DNA of 64,000 nucleotides from CAVRAZ01 sp963719135 (GCA_963719135.1 CAVRAZ010000002.1:62001-126000), one strand, 5' to 3'; positions 1 to 8,880 are shown, numbered from the stretch's first letter. Program-made: numbers and translations. The notes: a model not told the origin generated them from the sequence alone.

Positions 1-2
1 AC

Positions 3-449
3 TTCACCGGGCCCATGTGTCAGTTGGTTCATCCCGGCAAGACCTGGGCGCTGGACCTGGACGCCAAACTACTCGCCGAGGCTGAGCACGCCTGCCGGGG
101 CAACCCCAATCTTATTGCAGTACTGGCCGATGCGATGCAGTTGAGTCGTTACATCAGTGCGCCGGTAGATTTCGTCTTCATTGCCAACACGTTTCATGGG
201 GTGCCGGATAAGGCCGCTTTGTCAATGGCGGTCTACGCCGCGCTCAAGCACGCTGGACGTTTCGCAATCGTTAACTGGCATCGCCTGCGGCGCGATGAAA
301 CCAGGGTGCTTGGCCAGCCGCGGGGGCCGGATACGGCGCTGCGGATGGAGCCCGATGATGTCCGAACGTTGGTTGAGCCTGCCGGGTTCACGCTCGAAAA
401 GATCGTCGAAGTGGGGCCGTATCACTACGCGGCCGTATTCCTGAAATAA
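3..449 (+). CDS. Class I SAM-dependent methyltransferase, 3' part only
   Basis: The reading frame is open to the left edge of the window, so the N-terminus, including the glycine-rich SAM motif, lies outside it. The visible part (about 149 codons) has the motif-II acidic turn ALDLDA, a later DFVFIANTFHGVPDK strand and loop, and a C-terminal pair of strands around GRFAIVNWH and YHYAAVF, which is the normal second half of a Rossmann methyltransferase. The methyl acceptor cannot be deduced. The stop at 447-449 is 30 bases before the start of a second methyltransferase gene on the same strand, so the two probably form an operon. The family assignment is by fold only. Confidence 0.75.
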   Translation, partial: FTGPMCQLVHPGKTWALDLDAKLLAEAEHACRGNPNLIAVLADAMQLSRYISAPVDFVFIANTFHGVPDKAALSMAVYAALKHAGRFAIVNWHRLRRDETRVLGQPRGPDTALRMEPDDVRTLVEPAGFTLEKIVEVGPYHYAAVFLK

Positions 450-479
450 CTGGAGGCTGGGCGATTCGGAGAAAAGCAA

Positions 480-3166
480 TTGAGCACTTTTGGAAGCAAT
501 GGCGCGGAGAAATCGCACCTGGAGCAGATACAAGCTCTATATACAGAACTCGCCGAAACTCCTGATAAAGACTTCGGATGGGGGAAGGGAAGGGAGAATG
601 CCCGATCGCTGGGTTATGCGGACGATTGTGTGCCACGAGCACTGACTGCTGCGTAAGCATCGGTCAGTGCGTGTCGCACAAGTGATGAGGGTTTGGCCCC
701 TCGGAGCCGCCTTGCAGGAGGAGGCTTCAAACCGCCACAAGCTGCGATGGTAAAGAGCCATGGTGGTGAGCGTTGTGGAAAAGGCAGGGCTTGACCCTGT
801 CAGGTACGTACCACGGAGATGAACGTAAGTGAACCTTTGCTGACTTGTCGAAAGCGTAGGGATGTCGTCAAAACCGAGGGGTAGTCGTTAACTCGGGATG
901 AGTCTGGGGGACACCTGTTTACTGCCCAGATGGCGGCCGGCATGAAGAAGGCATGAACGTGGTACAGGCGCTTGTGTGGAACGTGGGAACCTGTCGCCTT
1001 GATGTTAAGGGAGAAGCTCAAGTAGAGATCCTGCGAGAGCCAGAGTACCAATGCAAGGCACAGGGGCGGATGGCCCCGTAGTAGTGTTGAAGGCGCTGTA
1101 ATGGCGCTGGAGCGAAGGGGGTCAGTTACTCAGTTGGATTTGTAGGTCAACCGCACTGATCGGATCTTGCGCAGAGAGAGTGTTGAGCTGCCGACCGGTA
1201 AGTGATCGGGAGGAATTTATGGAAACAACAAAACCGTTCAAGATTTCCAAGCACGCAGTGATGCGCGCCTGGGAATTGGTAAAAGCCAACGATGGCGCTG
1301 AAGGTGTCGATGGTGAAACGATAGAGCAATTTGAGTCCAAACTGAAGGGGAACCTTTATAAGCTGTGGAATCGGCTTTCTTCAGGGTCTTACTTTCCGCC
1401 ACCGACCCGAACGGTAGCGATACCGAAAAAGGACGGTGGAGAACGAAAGCTGGGTATTCCCTCTGTTTCCGACAGGGTGGCCCAGACGGTGGCCAAATTG
1501 TCGTTTGAGCCCTTGGTGGAGCCGTATTTTCTCGGCGACTCCTATGGCTACAGACCGGGTAAGTCAGCCCATCAGGCGTTGGCAGTCACGCGAGAGCGTT
1601 GCTGGCGCTATGACTGGGTTCTGGAGTTTGACATCCGCGGACTGTTCGACAACATTGATCATCACCTGTTGATGAAGGCGGTTAAACGGCACACGGACAA
1701 TCCCTGGCTTCTACTCTATATCGAGCGCTGGATTACAGCACCGGTACAGCAGTCAGATGGCAGTGTGGTTGCGCGTGTAAGAGGAGTACCCCAAGGCGGT
1801 GTGATCAGTCCAGTGCTGTCAAATCTGTTCATGCACTATGCCTTCGATGCGTGGATGGATCGGGAATATCCCGATTCGCCGTGGTGTCGATATGCTGATG
1901 ATGGGCTTGCCCATTGTCGAACGCTGGCACAAGCGGAACAGCTGAGAGCGGCATTGGAGAAGCGGCTGCAGGACTGCGGCCTGGAGATGCACCCGGTAAA
2001 GACGAAGATTGTGTACTGCAAGGATGAAGATAGGAGAGGGACTTATCCTGTGACGGGCTTTGACTTTCTGGGCTATACGTTTCGTGCCCGGCGATCAAAG
2101 AACAGGTGGGGAAAGTACTTCATCAACTTCAGCCCGGCGATGAGCAACAGTGCGGGAAAGGCAATCCGGCAGGAAGTGAGAAGCTGGCAAATGCCCAAAC
2201 GCAGTGACAAGTCCATCGAGGACCTGTCACTGATGTTCGGAGCCAAGATACAGGGTTGGATCAACTATTATGGTCGTTTCTATCGTTCCCAGATGTACAT
2301 GACACTCAGGCACATCAACTCCAAACTGGTGTGGTGGGCAATGCGGAAGTTCAAGAAGCTGAAACGTCATCGGCGACGTGCTGAGCACTGGCTGGGACGA
2401 GTGGCGAAGAACTTTCCGTCAATGTTCCCACACTGGCGGATGGGTTTGTTGCCGACGGTTGGGTAACGGGAGCGCAGTGAGTCGAGAGGTTCATGCTGCG
2501 TTCTGCGAGAGGCCGAGGGTGAGATTCCCTCGGCCTACTCTCCGGCTGCGCAGAATCCCGGACGTTGTGTGGGAATCGGCGGCAGCCGTGGGCAATCCCT
2601 TCTCGGTGAGCCCCATCGACAAGGGCCAGACTGTCGTGGATCTCGGCTGCGGAGCTGGCGCCGACGCTTGTGTCGCCGCGTTGCTGGTAGGCAATGCGGG
2701 TCGTGTCATTGGCATAGACTGTACGCCAGCGATGATCACCAAGGCGCGCGGCAATGCGGTGGCTTCCGGATTCACGAACCTGGAGTTTTACGAAGCTGAC
2801 ATGACCAGTCTTCCCGTTGTTGACGCATGTGCCGACATTGTCATCTCCAACGGAGCCATTAACTTATCCACCGACAAGAAACGCGTGCTGGCCGAGGCCT
2901 ACCGTATCCTACGCCCGGAGGGTCGACTGCAAATCGCGGCCATGGTCAAAGATCCATCTGCATGTGAAGGGACTCGCTGCTCCGGCGATGAATCCTGGGC
3001 CGATTGTGTATCGGGGACACTTGAGCCAGACACGTTCATGACGTTGGTGGAGCAAGCGGGTTTTTCGAGTGTCAGGTTGATCGAATACACCGGCTATCGG
3101 ACAGCACGGCACACGGTAGGCGCGCTGTTTCTCGGAATAAAACGCGAAAAGACTGCTGAATCTTGA
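480..3166 (+). CDS. ArsM/UbiE-like SAM methyltransferase split by a group II intron (exons 480-627 and 2544-3166)
   Basis: Exon 1 runs from a TTG at 480, with GGAG about 9 bases upstream, to 627. Exon 2 runs from 2544 to the TGA at 3164-3166. Joined, they give 771 bases and a continuous 256-residue protein whose junction reads YADDW-LRRIPDVVWES, as expected for one gene. Exon 2 carries the SAM motif DLGCGAGAD, the acidic VIGID turn, SNGAINLS and a WADCVSGTL motif. The protein resembles arsenite methyltransferases. However, the SNC cysteine of classical ArsM is replaced by SNG, so arsenic as the substrate is uncertain. Without splicing, exon 1 would read into intron sequence and no full protein would be made. 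No start codon with a ribosome site is visible for exon 2 alone. Confidence 0.75.
1219..2466 (+). CDS. ltrA: Group II intron-encoded reverse transcriptase/maturase
   Basis: This 415-residue protein makes cDNA from the intron RNA and helps it fold and splice. The N-terminal region matches RT0 (AWELVKANDGAEGVDGETIEQFE). The catalytic YADD is at residues 225-228, preceded by the GVPQGGVISPVLSNLF motif. A thumb/maturase segment with GWINYYGRFYRSQMY is near residue 350. There is no HNH endonuclease domain, so mobility would rely on nicked or single-stranded target DNA. The start at 1219 is preferred over an upstream in-frame codon at 1180 because GGGAGG lies 5 bases before it. The frame is uninterrupted and the catalytic residues are present, so it may be active. 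Confidence 0.93.
   Translation: METTKPFKISKHAVMRAWELVKANDGAEGVDGETIEQFESKLKGNLYKLWNRLSSGSYFPPPTRTVAIPKKDGGERKLGIPSVSDRVAQTVAKLSFEPLVEPYFLGDSYGYRPGKSAHQALAVTRERCWRYDWVLEFDIRGLFDNIDHHLLMKAVKRHTDNPWLLLYIERWITAPVQQSDGSVVARVRGVPQGGVISPVLSNLFMHYAFDAWMDREYPDSPWCRYADDGLAHCRTLAQAEQLRAALEKRLQDCGLEMHPVKTKIVYCKDEDRRGTYPVTGFDFLGYTFRARRSKNRWGKYFINFSPAMSNSAGKAIRQEVRSWQMPKRSDKSIEDLSLMFGAKIQGWINYYGRFYRSQMYMTLRHINSKLVWWAMRKFKKLKRHRRRAEHWLGRVAKNFPSMFPHWRMGLLPTVG
2470..2503 (+). ncRNA. Group II intron domain V, catalytic core
   Basis: The lower stem pairs GAGCGCAG with CTGCGTTC. The upper stem pairs TGAGTC with GGTTCA across a GAGA loop, and a 2-nt TG bulge lies on the 3' side. The length of exactly 34 nt, the AGC triad and the GNRA loop are diagnostic. 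The domain starts three bases after the stop codon of the reverse transcriptase gene. Confidence 0.88.
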
Positions 3167-3605
3167 TGGCGCGGATCCTGTGTTGTCAAAATATCAGTCC
3201 TGAAGCGCAAGATCTTATCGCGCGCAGCTACTCGATGTCGGGTTATGCCGCGTAGTCGCCCGTCACCGGTCGTCGGTGCAGGGTAGGAGTTGGCTGTTCT
3301 CGGACGTTGAGAGCAGAGCGCACGCGGGCCATCCACTTCCCTCGGTCAATGTTGGCGTACAGTGGCGGAGTCCCTGCCCGTATTTTGGTCGCAGCGTTCT
3401 TTCCTCCGGCCAACAGCCCGACTGTGGCTCCGCGAAAAAACCAAAGGGGACAGCAAAGGGATCCATTTGACAGGCCGGCGCTCCCAGCCTCCTGAAAACA
3501 CCCCGACCGGCGAAGGTCGTATACCAACCCAAAGGCTCCGCGACCGGGCAACTGCGGGCCACTGTGTCCAGTCAAGCAAGCCTCCCGGCGAGCCGTTAAG
3601 CGGCC
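3167..3605. other. Gene-free stretch between the split methyltransferase and the next gene
   Basis: These 439 bases contain several overlapping short open frames on both strands. None has a convincing ribosome site or a protein family I recognise. No repeat arms, hairpin terminator or promoter stood out. It may be debris from earlier insertions, given the mobile elements on both sides. Confidence 0.4.
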
Positions 3606-3932
3606 ATGCAAAATGCCCAGGGCCTCGAAAAACTGTTCAGATGGATGCTGGTCAGTTCCCTGCTGGTGCTGGCAATCACCGCCGTTTACAGGGACCGCCT
3701 GCCGCCGCCATCCTGGTACCACCTCGGCGCGCTCGGCGATCCTGCGCAACGGCCGACGCGGAAGGGACCCTTCACCCTTCAGGTCAACGACCAGCAGTAC
3801 CGCATCCAGCCTCAATTCACTTACGAGCTGCAAGGCGTCGTGGTCAGCTACCACGACGCCGATGCGTTCGGCGATATCTGGCATCGCCGCCGCTGGCGCG
3901 ATTTCCTCAACATCCGCGAATTGTGCGTGGTG

Positions 3933-3937
3933 TGGGG
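3933..3937. repeat. Target-site duplication, left copy (TGGGG)
   Basis: TGGGG lies immediately outside the left end of the IS21-family element and recurs at 7384-7388 outside the right end. Five bases is within the 4-8 range usual for this family. Confidence 0.85.
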
Positions 3938-4037
3938 TGTTGTTGACGGCGTAAAACCGCGGTTATTTGCCGCTGCGATGAAGTAGCGGGGCGCGACAAC
4001 GGCTACGTGATGTCCATCCTGTTGAGGGACCTGGATG

Positions 4038-4241
4038 CTAAAATGGGATATCGTCATCAAAGCCAAGTTCGCACTGGTTTATGTCTTGGAAGCGGTTGTC
4101 GTGAGCCTCACGATGCATCTTGATGATTTGCTCCCCGTAGGTCTCCCATAAAGCATCCCGGAGTCTATCGAGGAAGTCGATGGCTGTGGCCGCTTCAGCG
4201 AGGGTCCAGTAGGTGGTCAGACGTGTCACATGCAGAGTCAT
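4038..4241 (-). CDS. Small IS21-associated protein of unknown function
   Basis: The gene encodes 67 residues and starts 11 bases after the istB stop on the same strand, inside the element borders. The sequence is acidic and probably helical (TLAEAATAIDFLDRLRDALWETYGEQI) with a C-terminal acidic tail GFDDDIPF. No catalytic motif is seen. Its position suggests a passenger or accessory gene co-transcribed with the transposition genes. The main support for its being real is the tight spacing and the plausible amino-acid composition. Confidence 0.55.
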   Translation of the reverse strand: MTLHVTRLTTYWTLAEAATAIDFLDRLRDALWETYGEQIIKMHREAHDNRFQDINQCELGFDDDIPF

Positions 4242-4252
4242 GATAAGCGCCC

Positions 4253-5122
4253 TTACGCGGGTTGTTTCGGTGCCGAGTGTTTCGTAGGGTTACGTTGTGG
4301 TTTGACGGCTTTGTTTTTCCTGGCGGCCCGCTCTTTTGCCTCTCTCATGCGATAGGACTCACCCTCGATCACGAGGATCTCTGAGTGATGCACCAGTCGG
4401 TCGACAATGGAGACGACGCAAGCCGCGTTCGGGAACACCTCGCTCCATTCGGCAAACGGGCGGTTGGTGGTCACGAGGGTCGGCTTGAGTTCGTAACGGC
4501 GGTTGATGATGTTGAACAGCAGATCGGCGTGACGATTGCCGTAGGAGAGATAACCGACTTCGTCGATGACCAGGACGTCCGGATGGGCATAGTGTTTCAA
4601 GCGACGCCGCAGTGCGTTGTCACCGTCCTGAGCGGCCAGATCCCCCAGCATCTGGGCGGCGGTGACGAACAGCGCGCTATGGCCCTGCATCACGGCATGG
4701 TGAGCGATGTTCTGAGCGATCATCGATTTGCCGACGCCGTTCGGGCCGACCAGGATGAGGTTGGCGGTTTCCTGGATAAAGCGCAGCGTCATGAACCCGG
4801 CTACTGCCGCCTGGTCGCACTGCGCCGGCCAGCTCCAATCGAAGTCGGCCAGTGGCTTGAAGCGGCCGATGTGTGCCGCGCTCAGTCGACGTTCGAGTCC
4901 GCGACGCTTGCGCTCGACGTGCTCCCACTCGATGAGTCTGTGTACCCAGGGCAGGTCGGCCTCGGGGACCGCGTCCCAGTGGGCAAGCAGACCATGAAGT
5001 TTGAGCGCGATCGCGCGCTGCTTGAGTTCGTTGCGCAGGATCGGACAAGGTGAGACCCGGGACGGGTCGAGAGGGTCGCCTGGGCGATCAGGTGGTGTTG
5101 CCATCGGTTGGCTCCGTATCAT
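4253..5122 (-). CDS. istB: IS21 helper ATPase IstB
   Basis: IstB is the AAA+ ATPase that works with the IstA transposase to choose target DNA. The 289-residue product has the Walker A motif LVGPNGVGKSMIA near residue 125 and the Walker B motif VLVIDEVGYL near residue 185. An N-terminal helical region contacts IstA in this family, and the basic C-terminal tail is lysine-rich. The start overlaps the end of istA by 35 bases, a normal arrangement that couples translation. A second ATG six codons in (MATPPDRPGD) is an alternative start. Confidence 0.95.
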   Translation of the reverse strand: MIRSQPMATPPDRPGDPLDPSRVSPCPILRNELKQRAIALKLHGLLAHWDAVPEADLPWVHRLIEWEHVERKRRGLERRLSAAHIGRFKPLADFDWSWPAQCDQAAVAGFMTLRFIQETANLILVGPNGVGKSMIAQNIAHHAVMQGHSALFVTAAQMLGDLAAQDGDNALRRRLKHYAHPDVLVIDEVGYLSYGNRHADLLFNIINRRYELKPTLVTTNRPFAEWSEVFPNAACVVSIVDRLVHHSEILVIEGESYRMREAKERAARKNKAVKPQRNPTKHSAPKQPA

Positions 5123-6623
5123 TGATCCTGTCGGTGTCGGTGTCGGTGTTGAGTTGGTCGTAGCGCGCCAGCGATGGCGCCCGCACGATGATGTTTCGCG
5201 CCTTGTCGTTGTCGGGCAACGTGAGCGCTAACGGCGGTGGTCGGTCGCGCTGCTCGCGGCGCCGTTCAAGCACTTGTCGTACGCTGTTGGGATGGGGTAC
5301 GTCGTTGTTGAGGGCCTCGGCGATGGCGTACTCGAGTTCGGCAGCGCCGTAGTCGTCGAGTAGTTGCACGAGTTGGGCGGTGGCACGCGCGAGCGGGGTG
5401 CCGCGGTGCGCGGCCTGTTGCAAGAGCGCACGACTCGACGGGGCGGCCTGCGCCAGTCGGTCCTGTCCGCGGTGATGACGTGCACCCCGCTTGGTGCTGA
5501 CCAGTGCTTCGATGTGGGCCGGGTGCTCGATCTGCTCGCCCTTGCCATAGACGCGCGGGTGCTCGGCGATCACCGCGCTGCCATCGAGCACCCGCACGTG
5601 GGTCAGCGAGGCCATGACCGTTACGGTGCGCCGCACCTGGGTGTGCGGTACACTGTAGTCGTTCAGATCAAAGCGTACATAAGGGGTTTTGCCGACACTG
5701 ACCACGACCCGCTCGTCAGTTTCGAAGGGGTTGTCCGGCAACGCCAGCAGGTGGGGTTGTTCCTGCGCAAAGGCCTCGCTCACCGTCATGCGCGGATCTT
5801 CCGGGCAGGGTCGGTGGGCGGCGGTGCCTGCACACCAGGCGTCGGCCTGCGCATTCAGCTCATCGATAACGGACCACTGACGGCCGGCAAAGAAGCTGTC
5901 GCGAATATAGCGTATCGCGCGTTCGACGCGGCCCTTCTCGTTACCCCGCGCGATGGCGACCGGTCTAGGCTCGAAGTGGTAGTGCGCTGACAACGCCAAC
6001 AGGGTGGGATGGAAGCGGATCGCATCATCACGACGCTCGAGCACGGCTGACTTCAGGTTGTCGTACAGCAGCACTCTCGGCAGTGCCCCCCAGGCATCAA
6101 AGGCGGCGACATGGCCGCGCAGGAAGCTCTCCATGCGTTGATTAAGATAGAAGCGCAGGAAGATCTGGCGGCTCCAGCTGAGCACCATCACGAAGGCCAT
6201 CAGCGGTCGCTTCGCACGGCCGATCTGAACGGTATTGAAATGACCCCAGTCGACTTGTGCCTGTTCACCCGGCAAGGTTCTGAGTCGAAGATACGCTTCG
6301 CTCGGCTTGCGCGGACGCAGTTGCGCCACCTGCGAGCGAAAATGGCTGGGGCCACCCGGGTAGCCGCGTTGCTGTGCCATCGTATACAGTCGCATCGCCG
6401 TGAGCCTGGGGTATTGCGCTAACGTCTCGATGATGAAGGGTAGGTAGGGATCAATGATCGAGGCCTGGCGTGCGCGCTCGGCCTTGGGCAGGCCCGCCTG
6501 AGACAGCACCCGATCGACCGTCGAGTGATGGGTGCCGAGTTGGGCGGCAATGGTATGCGGGCCCCAGTGCTCTACAAAGTGATAGCGAAGAATCTTCGCT
6601 TCGAGTGCCTTGTCGATAGTCAA
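5088..6623 (-). CDS. istA: IS21 transposase IstA
   Basis: This 511-residue DDE transposase has an N-terminal helix-turn-helix (HTIAAQLGTHHSTVDRVL), a second DNA-binding helix region and a catalytic core. The acidic residues appear in QVDWGHF, LLYDNLKSAV and EKGRVERAIRYIRDSFF. A C-terminal beta-barrel-like region follows. The start is a TTG at 6621-6623 with GGAG seven bases upstream; the nearby ATG is out of frame. The length is normal for the family and nothing is disrupted. Confidence 0.95.
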   Translation of the reverse strand: MTIDKALEAKILRYHFVEHWGPHTIAAQLGTHHSTVDRVLSQAGLPKAERARQASIIDPYLPFIIETLAQYPRLTAMRLYTMAQQRGYPGGPSHFRSQVAQLRPRKPSEAYLRLRTLPGEQAQVDWGHFNTVQIGRAKRPLMAFVMVLSWSRQIFLRFYLNQRMESFLRGHVAAFDAWGALPRVLLYDNLKSAVLERRDDAIRFHPTLLALSAHYHFEPRPVAIARGNEKGRVERAIRYIRDSFFAGRQWSVIDELNAQADAWCAGTAAHRPCPEDPRMTVSEAFAQEQPHLLALPDNPFETDERVVVSVGKTPYVRFDLNDYSVPHTQVRRTVTVMASLTHVRVLDGSAVIAEHPRVYGKGEQIEHPAHIEALVSTKRGARHHRGQDRLAQAAPSSRALLQQAAHRGTPLARATAQLVQLLDDYGAAELEYAIAEALNNDVPHPNSVRQVLERRREQRDRPPPLALTLPDNDKARNIIVRAPSLARYDQLNTDTDTDRINDTEPTDGNTT

Positions 6624-6639
6624 TCGTCATCTCCTTCAA

Positions 6640-7083
6640 TCAAGGGCTACCATGACAGCGCTCTGTGTGGTTTCCCGCGTGGCGGGGGCGCAGAAAGTCG
6701 CCTCTGAGAAAGGCGTCGCATTCACGGTGACAGACATGGCAGTAAAGGGCCGTCTCAGTGCGATCGCGCTCGTCTTCTTGATGACTTTCCAGTGCGTTTA
6801 ATACGAACAGCAGTAGAACAAGGCCGAGCCTCGGTGGGGAACCCTGATGCGTTACTTTTTCTCGTTGACGCGCCCGGAACCGACGCTGGCGCTCCGCATT
6901 ACGGTGCCGGCCACGGCGCGTTGAACAGTAGCGTTGGGCCGCTCGGTGCAGCGAGGTGGATCGCGCCCGCTCAGCACAGCCGTTAGCGCAATAGACGTTA
7001 CCGCGGTCGCAGTGACGACAGAGAATGACCTGGCAGTGGCAACCCGCGCAGTGAAAGAGTCGGGCACTGGGATTCATCAGCAC
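6640..7083 (-). CDS. Cysteine-rich putative zinc-binding protein carried by the IS21 element
   Basis: The 147-residue product has two paired cysteine clusters at its N-terminus (CAGCHCQVILCRHCDRG and then YCANGC), a long arginine-rich middle and another CHVCHREC cluster near the C-terminus. The first two resemble a zinc ribbon or RING-like knuckle, and the basic middle would suit nucleic-acid binding. It is read in the same direction as istA and lies inside the element. Proteins of this look occur beside some IS21 transposases, which I recall without being able to check. Its role is unknown; regulation or target selection is possible. Confidence 0.55.
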   Translation of the reverse strand: MLMNPSARLFHCAGCHCQVILCRHCDRGNVYCANGCAERARSTSLHRAAQRYCSTRRGRHRNAERQRRFRARQREKVTHQGSPPRLGLVLLLFVLNALESHQEDERDRTETALYCHVCHRECDAFLRGDFLRPRHAGNHTERCHGSP

Positions 7084-7345
7084 ACAAAGCCGATGAGGGC
7101 TGGATTTTGACCCGTCTTGGTGAGACTATGGACGGGCTGTGCGAAAGCACGGTTTGGGGCATAGCGTCAGCGTTTGACCGTCAAATCTTGGCTGGCGCTA
7201 TGCCTGTCTCCTCGGCTACACCCTCCATACCGGTTTTCCGGTCCCATGTCATCTGTTCACGCTTGAGTCCGCACCGACACAGGAACCCAATCCGCTGCAC
7301 GATACCCCGCGTTCACGATAACGTGATTTTCGGTTCGGAACGCAA
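7084..7345. other. Noncoding right flank of the IS21 element with a hairpin
   Basis: No gene is supported here. A 14-base arm at 7158-7171 (GGCATAGCGTCAGC) pairs with 7191-7204 at 13 of 14 positions, leaving a 19-base loop. Because it lies upstream of the minus-strand genes, it could be part of their leader or an end-binding site for the transposase. Confidence 0.5.
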
Positions 7346-7383
7346 CAGCGGCAAATAACCGCGGGTTTCGAACGGCACATACA

Positions 7384-7388
7384 TGGGG
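7384..7388. repeat. Target-site duplication, right copy (TGGGG)
   Basis: This matches the five bases at 3933-3937 on the other side of the IS21-family element. Confidence 0.85.
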
Positions 7389-8220
7389 TGGCAACGTCGC
7401 GTCGGGGGTCTAGCTCGACATGGAATTCAAGAACGATAGCTGGACCTGCTGGGCCTACTGGCCCGACCGGGAGACGGGCGCGCGGTTCAGGATGAACCAG
7501 ATTTCCAACAATCACCTGCTGGCGGACCGGCCGGAGGTACAGGACGCGCTGATGTCGGCGCGTCCGGGCGATCACATCCGGCTGAAGGGCTATCTGGCGA
7601 GCTACAGTAACCCGGCGAACGGTTTTCAGCGCGGGACCAGCACCACGCGCGAGGATACCGGCAACGGCGCCTGCGAAACCGTCTACGTCGAACGCTTAGA
7701 AGTCGTCAGTGCGGCGAACAGCGGCGTGCGCGGTCTGTTTACGGCCAGCAAGTGGCTGGCGGTTTTCGCTATCCTGGGCAGCCTGTTCTTCTTCGTCACA
7801 ACACCGCCCAAGGTGTGAGTACACACCGGCAGCGACCGGTCGGTGATGCCGATCAGCCGGCCGGCTTCCCCGAAAAGACGGTCATCGACGTTCCGGGTGG
7901 CGTGCCTGCTATGGACCTCGATGCCTGAAGCTTCCACAGGTCATGCAGCGATCAAGCAGACACCGGAATGACGAGTCGGGGACCGGCCCGTGCGGGACAG
8001 CCGGGTGTGCAGCGGACTGTGATAATCGTGCGGATGGCTGGGGTGTTGCGATCGTTGGGAAGGAAACGGACTGTCATGGATGCCGGGCCAGCTAACCGCC
8101 CGGCGTCGCAACGCCTTCATGGGTGCGCTGGCGGGTAATTGTGTTGCGCAGGCGCCCTGGTTACCCTGCCCGCCGCTCTGTGCGATCATGGCGGTGTCAA
8201 TGACCAGGGAGCGCATCAGC

Positions 8221-8640
8221 GTGTCGTCAATCAGTTTGAACGGCGGGTGCCTGTGCGGTGCGGTTCGCTATGCAGTCCGCGGCGAACCCGCACGTTTCTA
8301 CCACTGCCACTGCCGGCGCTGCCGCAAGGCCAGCGGCACCGGGCATGCGTCCAATATCATGCTGAAGCCCGGCGAGGTGACCTGGCTGCAGGGCGCAGAC
8401 CGGCGGGTGCGCTACAAGCTGCCTGAGGCCGAGCGGTTCGCCACCTGTTTCTGCAGCCTGTGCGGCAGTCCGCTGCCGCGCGAGGTGCCGGAGTTCGGGC
8501 TGGTGGTGATTCCGGCCGGGTCGCTGGACAGCCTGCCGCCGCTGCGAGCGCAGGCGCGGATCTTCTGGGATTCGCGCGCCGACTGGTCGTGTGACGCGGG
8601 CGAGCTGCCGGTGTTTGCGGAATACCCACCCACGAACTGA
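8221..8640 (+). CDS. GFA/CENP-V family zinc protein
   Basis: The predicted 139-residue protein has the Mss4-like fold signature of the glutathione-dependent formaldehyde-activating (GFA) family: GGCLCGAVRY, HCHCRRCRKASG and CFCSLCGSPLP, which give the zinc-binding cysteines. Most members are single-domain proteins whose substrates are unknown, so formaldehyde chemistry should not be assumed. The GTG at 8221 is chosen because AGGGAG lies nine bases upstream; ATG at 8200 is a close alternative in the same frame. It stands alone, following the broken membrane-protein gene by about 400 bases. Confidence 0.85.
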   Translation: MSSISLNGGCLCGAVRYAVRGEPARFYHCHCRRCRKASGTGHASNIMLKPGEVTWLQGADRRVRYKLPEAERFATCFCSLCGSPLPREVPEFGLVVIPAGSLDSLPPLRAQARIFWDSRADWSCDAGELPVFAEYPPTN

Positions 8641-8880
8641 CTGACGTTCGCAACGCTGGTGTCGGCGCGGCCCGGGGGTCTAAGGCTGCACAGCCGCCTG
8701 AGCGCAACTCAGGTGTCCACGGAAACCCCTGCCGCGGCGTAACGGAGCGAAGCTGAACTTGTTGTCGAGACCCAGGACATGCGGCCGTGTCCCCGCCTTC
8801 GGCGCAGGGGGCAGCCGCGACCCTGAATCAGATCGGATACCCTGTGCGTGCCGTCGGAGCGCCGCGATGTGTGACGCCGG

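Larger units (their letters stand above)
628..2543 (+). mobile_element. Group II intron, apparently intact, inserted in the sense direction in a methyltransferase gene
   Basis: The 5' end is GTGTG at 628-632, the expected group II start. The first bases pair with 662-680 to open domain I. An intron-encoded reverse transcriptase occupies 1219-2466. Domain V is a 34-nt hairpin at 2470-2503 with an AGC triad, a GAGA tetraloop and a 2-nt bulge. Domain VI follows at about 2508-2543, and its unpaired A at 2537 is 7 bases from the 3' end, the normal branch-point distance. The length of 1916 bases fits bacterial introns whose protein lacks an endonuclease domain. The borders were set by continuity of the host protein and agree with the RNA features. 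The final bases are CC rather than the usual AY. Confidence 0.85.
3938..7383 (-). mobile_element. IS21-family insertion sequence, 3446 bp, with two accessory genes
   Basis: The element starts TGT and ends ACA. Its imperfect 38-bp terminal inverted repeats (3938-3975 and 7346-7383) share a 19-base identical block beginning CCGCGGTTATTTGCC. It carries istA and istB on the minus strand in the usual overlapping order. An extra small gene lies downstream of istB and a cysteine-rich gene upstream of istA, which makes it longer than the typical 2-2.6 kb element. Both transposition genes are intact, and the flanking 5-bp duplication is perfect. This points to a fairly recent and possibly active insertion. 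Confidence 0.92.
3606..7818 (+). pseudogene. Small membrane protein gene split by IS21 (parts 3606-3937 and 7389-7818)
   Basis: The 5' part encodes an N-terminal membrane segment (FRWMLVSSLLVLAITAVY) and a soluble domain ending ELCVVWG. The 3' part continues in the same frame with NDSWTCWAYWPDRETG, NQISNNHLLAD and GDHIRLKGYLASY, and ends in a second membrane segment. Removing the insertion and one copy of the TGGGG duplication joins them as VVWGGNVASGV and then a TAG codon at 7411-7413 before LDMEFKND. The TAG sits where the flanking residues suggest a tyrosine, a single-base change from TAC. The gene is therefore broken twice, and loss of selection after insertion is a reasonable reading. 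The function is unknown; it is a bitopic or two-span inner-membrane protein of about 250 residues. Confidence 0.82.

Noticed and set aside
3263..3562. Minus-strand frame of 99 codons before the split membrane-protein gene
   Set aside because: There is no ribosome site, no recognisable domain and no favourable codon pattern, and competing frames exist on the other strand.
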